From Anaerolineales bacterium (GTDB lineage Bacteria; Chloroflexota; Anaerolineae; Anaerolineales; UBA4823): a DNA stretch of 64,000 nt. The stretch is from the NCBI GenBank assembly GCA_003105035.1, contig PQAL01000033.1, positions 141,613 through 205,612 on the forward strand, given 5' to 3'. A program made the translations under genes and the position numbers. The notes beneath the pieces are model-generated. The model had not been told where the DNA came from. It ran no database searches and saw only the letters and a list, made by a program, of their open reading frames with translations. Shown here in pieces: positions 60,184 to 64,000 of this stretch (positions are counted from its first letter, which is position 1; each line of letters begins with the position of its first letter).

Positions 60184-62199
60184 TTAACCAGGATTGTGTT
60201 CTTCTGGTGTATTATCAATTTTGGAAAGCTCATCTATGCAGGAGCTTTCAGTGATGAGAACCAAAACATCGCCAGGCCTGATTACTGTGTCTCCGTGAGG
60301 AACCACGATCTGCCCCTTTCTGCGTATCGAAGCCACAAGGCAATCTACTGGCCAGGCAACATCCCGGACAGGCTTGTTGGCACACACTGTGCCTTGTTCG
60401 ACCTGGAATTCCTCCACATGCATATCACTGGGGGCAAGCGCACCTAATTGGAGTTGGTGGATCCGGTGGCGCATGGCTGCTTTGCGGGTGAGGGCAGCAT
60501 CGTAGGCACGGATCACATCTGTCCGGCGGAGCAGCCCCAGCAATGTACGAGGATTCTCAGGTGACACCACAGGCATGCGACCAACATCCCTTTGGGCCAT
60601 CTTCCTCAGCGCAGAGCCAATGGTTTCATCGGGATATGCCACGATCAGGTCATGTGTACATGCCTCCCCGATGCTCACAGACGACCATTGGTCAGCATCG
60701 GTTGCATCCATATCTTGTAGCGTGAATATACCCACCAGTTCGTTCTGGGCGTTAAGCACTGGAGCGCCGTGATGGTGGGTTTTGAAGAAAAATTCGGATG
60801 CATGGCTGAGACTATCCGTGTCGCGCAACGTGAAGGCAGCTGGTTGCATTACTTCTTGCACCAGGATGGTCTGAAGGATTTCCACATCCTTGCCGCGTTC
60901 AAGGCGGATTCCTTTACGCCTCAGGCTCAGTGTATACACCGAATCTTGCACCAGACGCTGAGAAGTTACCTGGCTAACGACCACTGCAAACATAACCGGC
61001 AGGATGATGTGATAATCATTGGTCATCTCGAATAACAGAATGATAGCGGTCAGTGGCGCATGGACTGAGCCTGCTAATACGGCTGCCATCCCGACCATGG
61101 CAAAGGTTGCCGGGTTGATACCTAATGCTGGAAAAACGATGTTCGATATTTGACCAAATGCTCCGCCGAGTGTAGCCCCAATGAAGAGAGACGGAGCAAA
61201 GACACCTCCGATAAATCCTCCAGCCAGGCTTGTGGGGGTTAAGAACAGCTTGGCAACCATCAGGATGAGCAATAAGCTCACATCGGTAATTGATCCATTC
61301 AGGATGTTTCCGATAGTGACGTATCCAATCCCAAGGACTTGCGGAAGGAACAGCCCGATGATCCCGAGAAGGAGACCAGTGATAGCTGGTTTTAGCCAAC
61401 GCGGTATCTGCGAAATATATGCAAACGCATCCTTAATAATGAACAGCAGCCGGATATATACCGCAGCGATCGGGCCAGCCAGGAGACCTAAAAGTAGATA
61501 AAGCGGCAGCTGCCAGTTGATGCTATAAACATAAGGGGGAATTTGAAAGGCAGGTTGGGTGCCGGAGATAGTCTGGGTGAGAATTGCGGACGTGACTGAA
61601 GCAAGCATCACCACACCAAAGGCAGCGCCACTGATCTCACCTAAAATTATCTCTAATGCAAAGAAGACGCCAGCGATGGGTGCATTAAACGCAGCGGAGA
61701 TACCACTGGCTGCTCCGGCAGCTACCAGGGCACGCATCCGCTCATCGGAGAAGTGTAATCTCTGCCCAACCATTGAGCCCAGATTCGCACCGATTTGCAC
61801 CGACGGATCTTCAGGACCGACGGATGCACCACTGCCAATTGATAGCGCAGCTGCAACCATCTTAGCCGGAGCTCGCTTATAACGCAGGCGGCCTCCAGTT
61901 AGAGCGACTGATTCCATGATGCCCGCCACACCGCTATGCCGTTCTTCCCCGATGAAAAAGTGGGATATGGCACCAACAAGCAAGCCACCCAACACCGGCA
62001 GGACAAATAAGGTCCACTTACTTATGGTGGATAACCAGCTGCCTAACTTACCATATTCCAGCATGAAGGTCAGCTGTATGATTTCTTTGAAGAGCCAGAC
62101 ACCCATAGCGGTTGCCAGGCCAACCCCCACTGCTAAACCCCATAAGATGAGGGTGTCCGATAATTTTAAGCGGTTGAACCAGTTGCGAAAGCTTGTCAT
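60184..62199 (-). CDS. ClC-family chloride protein with CBS pair and RCK_C
   Basis: A 671-aa protein. The ClC domain (about residues 15-430) has about 16 helices; selectivity motifs are GASVGPEDPS (gating Glu kept, normally GREGP) near 125 and GGVFAPSLF near 330. At the position of the internal proton-handling Glu of E. coli ClC (IEE) the sequence has LEI. Two CBS domains follow (about 440-560: VMQPAAFTLRDTDSLSHA, IGEACTHDLIVAYPDETI), then an RCK_C domain (about 595-660: VASIRRKGQIVVPHGDTVI, RPGDVLVLITE). The CBS and RCK_C parts should bind nucleotides or other cytosolic ligands that gate chloride movement. It starts 15 bp after the antiporter gene. Confidence 0.92.
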   Translation of the reverse strand: MTSFRNWFNRLKLSDTLILWGLAVGVGLATAMGVWLFKEIIQLTFMLEYGKLGSWLSTISKWTLFVLPVLGGLLVGAISHFFIGEERHSGVAGIMESVALTGGRLRYKRAPAKMVAAALSIGSGASVGPEDPSVQIGANLGSMVGQRLHFSDERMRALVAAGAASGISAAFNAPIAGVFFALEIILGEISGAAFGVVMLASVTSAILTQTISGTQPAFQIPPYVYSINWQLPLYLLLGLLAGPIAAVYIRLLFIIKDAFAYISQIPRWLKPAITGLLLGIIGLFLPQVLGIGYVTIGNILNGSITDVSLLLILMVAKLFLTPTSLAGGFIGGVFAPSLFIGATLGGAFGQISNIVFPALGINPATFAMVGMAAVLAGSVHAPLTAIILLFEMTNDYHIILPVMFAVVVSQVTSQRLVQDSVYTLSLRRKGIRLERGKDVEILQTILVQEVMQPAAFTLRDTDSLSHASEFFFKTHHHGAPVLNAQNELVGIFTLQDMDATDADQWSSVSIGEACTHDLIVAYPDETIGSALRKMAQRDVGRMPVVSPENPRTLLGLLRRTDVIRAYDAALTRKAAMRHRIHQLQLGALAPSDMHVEEFQVEQGTVCANKPVRDVAWPVDCLVASIRRKGQIVVPHGDTVIRPGDVLVLITESSCIDELSKIDNTPEEHNPG

Positions 62200-62214
62200 T
62201 TACTAAATCATATC

Positions 62215-64000
62215 TTATGTTAGCTTGTCATCAACCTTAGAGTTGTTTAATGCGTGCTTTACTTCAGGAATTGCCTCACGCTCGCATAGCAGGGTAATTA
62301 TGTCGCGCGTATGCAGGACGGTATCGCCGTGCGGGATGATCACCTCGTCACCGCGCTGGATGGAAACCAACACAGCACTGCGGGGGATGTCGAGCTCGGA
62401 GATCGATTTCCCAACCGCATCAGAAGAGTCGGATATTGGAACCTCAATAAATTGGGTGCGGGTTTCGGTTTTTACTGGCTGGGCAGCGTAACCTTCACTC
62501 AATTGGGCATCCACCTCACTGGCCAGCAGGTCAAACGTCTCGTCAGTAATCACGCCGTCATGACGTAAGCTGAGCAATGCAGATCGCTGGGCGCGCAGGA
62601 GCTCACGCCAGCCGGTTTCCAATTCCTCAGCTTCAAGGGTAGGGTCTGCCAGCAGCTGGCCACGCACCTGTTCAGCTAAAAGACTGGCCTGCTCGGTGAT
62701 GCCATGTTTTAGTTTATCCCTGGTAAGGCTGGATAGCATCCCGTCATTGTGCAGGCGATCCAGACGTGAATCGGCACTTCGCAATGCGGTTAAGCGGGCG
62801 TGATTCAGCTCGTATTCTAGCTGGGCGTCGTTACGCGTGATGATCTTCAAGCGTTTGACCAAGGGTGCCATGGTTGTGCTCTGTACCAACAGGGTAAAAA
62901 GAACAACTCCAAACGCCATCGTTTGCAGTAAGTCTGCCTGGGCACCCAGAGCCACCGGCAGGCTGAGCGCCAGAGCCAGGCTGATGGCTCCCCGCAGGTC
63001 TCCCCAATTGAGAATATGCTGCCAGCTCATTGGAATCGGTTCAGCTACTCGTTTTCCCACCCAACATAGGCCATAGACAACCACACAGCGCGCCACAAAG
63101 ACCGCCAATACCGCCCACAAGATGGGTTGCCAGGCATTTACCAGGGTAGTGATATTAACCTGCAAACCAATCAATAAAAATAAGATTGAGTTACTCAGAA
63201 ATGTGGTGTATTCCCAAAAATTAAAAATCACGATACGGCTGGTAGGGCTCATTGATTGCTGGCTGGTATTGCTGGTCACCAAACCCGCAATCAGAACGGC
63301 CAGGATGCCGCTAACCCCAAGCCGATCCGCCAGCAGGTAAGAACCAAAGGCCAAGATCGTGGTCAATGTGGTTTCGATTAGGTAGTTATCTACCCGGGCG
63401 ATGACCTGGGAGATCACCCAGCCTACCGCCAGCCCAACTGCAATGCCGCCAAATGAGACGATCAGGAAGTTCCACATGCCCGCAAACAAGTTGTACTGGC
63501 TGGTAAGGACAGCAGTAAGCACGAGATTAAAAAGCACCACTGCAGTACCATCATTAAATAGGCTTTCGCCTTCGATGAGCACTGCCAGGCGTTTTGGTAC
63601 ACCCAGAGAGCGGAAAAGTACCACCACGGCCACCGGGTCGGTAGCAGACATCAATGCACCAAAGAGCAACGCCATAGGCAAGCTGAGGTTGATTCCTAAG
63701 GCCATGGTGCCAGCAACAATCAGCATGGTGATGACTACACCTGGGACTGCCAGTAGTAGGATGGCTGCATAATTTCGACGTAACTCCTGAATATTCAAGT
63801 GAAAGGCAGCTTCAAAGATCAGGGGTGGTACAAACAAGGCCATGATCATCTCTGGAGTGAGTTCAAACTTAATCGTGCTTTGGAAGGTGATCACCAGCCC
63901 CACGACTACCAATGCAACTGTGTAGGGAATACGCAAGCGCCTTACCGCGATGGCAACGATAGATACGATGACTAATAGCTCGATGATGATGGTTTCAGTG
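62215..64000 (-). CDS. CPA1-type Na+(K+)/H+ antiporter with RCK_C domain (5' end beyond window)
   Basis: The frame is open to the window edge and the residues before the internal TTG at 63936 are helical (ELLVIVSIVAIAVRRLRIP), so the true start is outside. About 395 residues form the transport domain; core motifs are SATDPVAVVVLFRSLG and ESLFNDGTAVVLFN, with the Asn-Asp and catalytic Asp regions of NhaP/NHE proteins. The C-terminus (about 400-590) is helical and ends in an RCK_C domain (LVSIQRGDEVIIPHGDTVL). It exchanges a monovalent cation for protons. It is 15 bp upstream of the ClC gene, which has a similar RCK_C domain; the two may move cation and chloride under common control. Confidence 0.92.
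   Translation of the reverse strand, partial: TETIIIELLVIVSIVAIAVRRLRIPYTVALVVVGLVITFQSTIKFELTPEMIMALFVPPLIFEAAFHLNIQELRRNYAAILLLAVPGVVITMLIVAGTMALGINLSLPMALLFGALMSATDPVAVVVLFRSLGVPKRLAVLIEGESLFNDGTAVVLFNLVLTAVLTSQYNLFAGMWNFLIVSFGGIAVGLAVGWVISQVIARVDNYLIETTLTTILAFGSYLLADRLGVSGILAVLIAGLVTSNTSQQSMSPTSRIVIFNFWEYTTFLSNSILFLLIGLQVNITTLVNAWQPILWAVLAVFVARCVVVYGLCWVGKRVAEPIPMSWQHILNWGDLRGAISLALALSLPVALGAQADLLQTMAFGVVLFTLLVQSTTMAPLVKRLKIITRNDAQLEYELNHARLTALRSADSRLDRLHNDGMLSSLTRDKLKHGITEQASLLAEQVRGQLLADPTLEAEELETGWRELLRAQRSALLSLRHDGVITDETFDLLASEVDAQLSEGYAAQPVKTETRTQFIEVPISDSSDAVGKSISELDIPRSAVLVSIQRGDEVIIPHGDTVLHTRDIITLLCEREAIPEVKHALNNSKVDDKLT

Noticed and set aside
1-64000. CRISPR arrays, IS elements, integrases, toxin-antitoxin pairs or restriction systems
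   Set aside because: No regularly spaced repeats, transposase or integrase motifs, or recognisable defence genes were found.

Overview
The window looks like a chromosomal segment of an Anaerolineae-type Chloroflexota bacterium. The evidence is indirect: lipoproteins with Thr/Pro/Glu-rich linkers after the lipobox, no outer-membrane genes, a very large MalT-like regulator ending in a SARP-type domain, an archaeal-type RibD reductase, and medium GC content. I see no rRNA, IS element, CRISPR array or phage gene. There is one tRNA, tRNA-Val(CAC), and its 3' end is duplicated just downstream.

Layout. 1-3.3 kb (minus): metallophosphoesterase (cut by the window edge), APC permease and its probable GntR/HutC regulator. 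3.7-7.9 kb: a lysophospholipid acyltransferase-like gene, a membrane-anchored serine hydrolase and a decayed M28 peptidase. 8-12.4 kb (minus): a two-component locus with a full NarX/LiaS-type kinase, a NarL-type regulator, a second kinase without an ATPase domain, a receiver-only protein, a small membrane protein and a bactofilin-like/SHOCT lipoprotein. 12.6-17.3 kb (plus): an ATP-grasp protein and a heterodimeric ABC exporter. 17.3-21.5 kb: small membrane proteins, a secreted protein with a long leader, and inverted repeats. 21.6-27.1 kb: FtsH, a large lipoprotein and a secreted alpha/beta hydrolase. 27.4-32.0 kb (minus): a cluster of small soluble proteins (SnoaL-like, AHSA1/SRPBCC, RibD_C reductases, DUF2277), including two tandem paralogues that each fuse two AHSA1 domains.

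32.7-41.3 kb (minus): a second M28 peptidase with a suspicious in-frame TAG, then a complete peptide/nickel-type ABC importer operon ending in a nitrilase-family amidase. It is divergent from the 1077-aa MalT/BTAD regulator, and the 74-bp gap holds a good promoter overlapping two 7-bp direct repeats with an 11-bp period. That is the geometry SARP regulators use, so this is a plausible self-contained regulon. 44.8-53.6 kb: ABC-F ATPase, DedA protein, GT4 glycosyltransferase, VOC protein, then a plus-strand run of PIG-L deacetylase, GNAT, RibD-type reductase, GTP cyclohydrolase II and SDR. 53.6-57.9 kb: TPR lytic transglycosylase with an apparently leaderless promoter, divergent from an SH3-like membrane protein, then DUF3795 and a GNAT. 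58-64 kb: tRNA-Val and remnant, HEAT-repeat protein, UPF0316 protein, and a ClC chloride protein paired with a CPA1 antiporter, both ending in similar RCK_C domains.

Several genes carry lesions: an M28 pseudogene with three in-frame stops and a frameshift, a frameshifted SRPBCC gene, a kinase lacking its catalytic domain, and a nonsense codon before the last membrane helix of the other M28 protein. This suggests ongoing gene decay; indel sequencing error could explain the frameshifts but not the in-frame stops. I found no clear new defence or biosynthetic system. The best leads are the SARP-like operator/regulator/importer/amidase unit, the ATPase-less kinase beside a full kinase, the ATP-grasp plus exporter unit, and the leaderless promoter.
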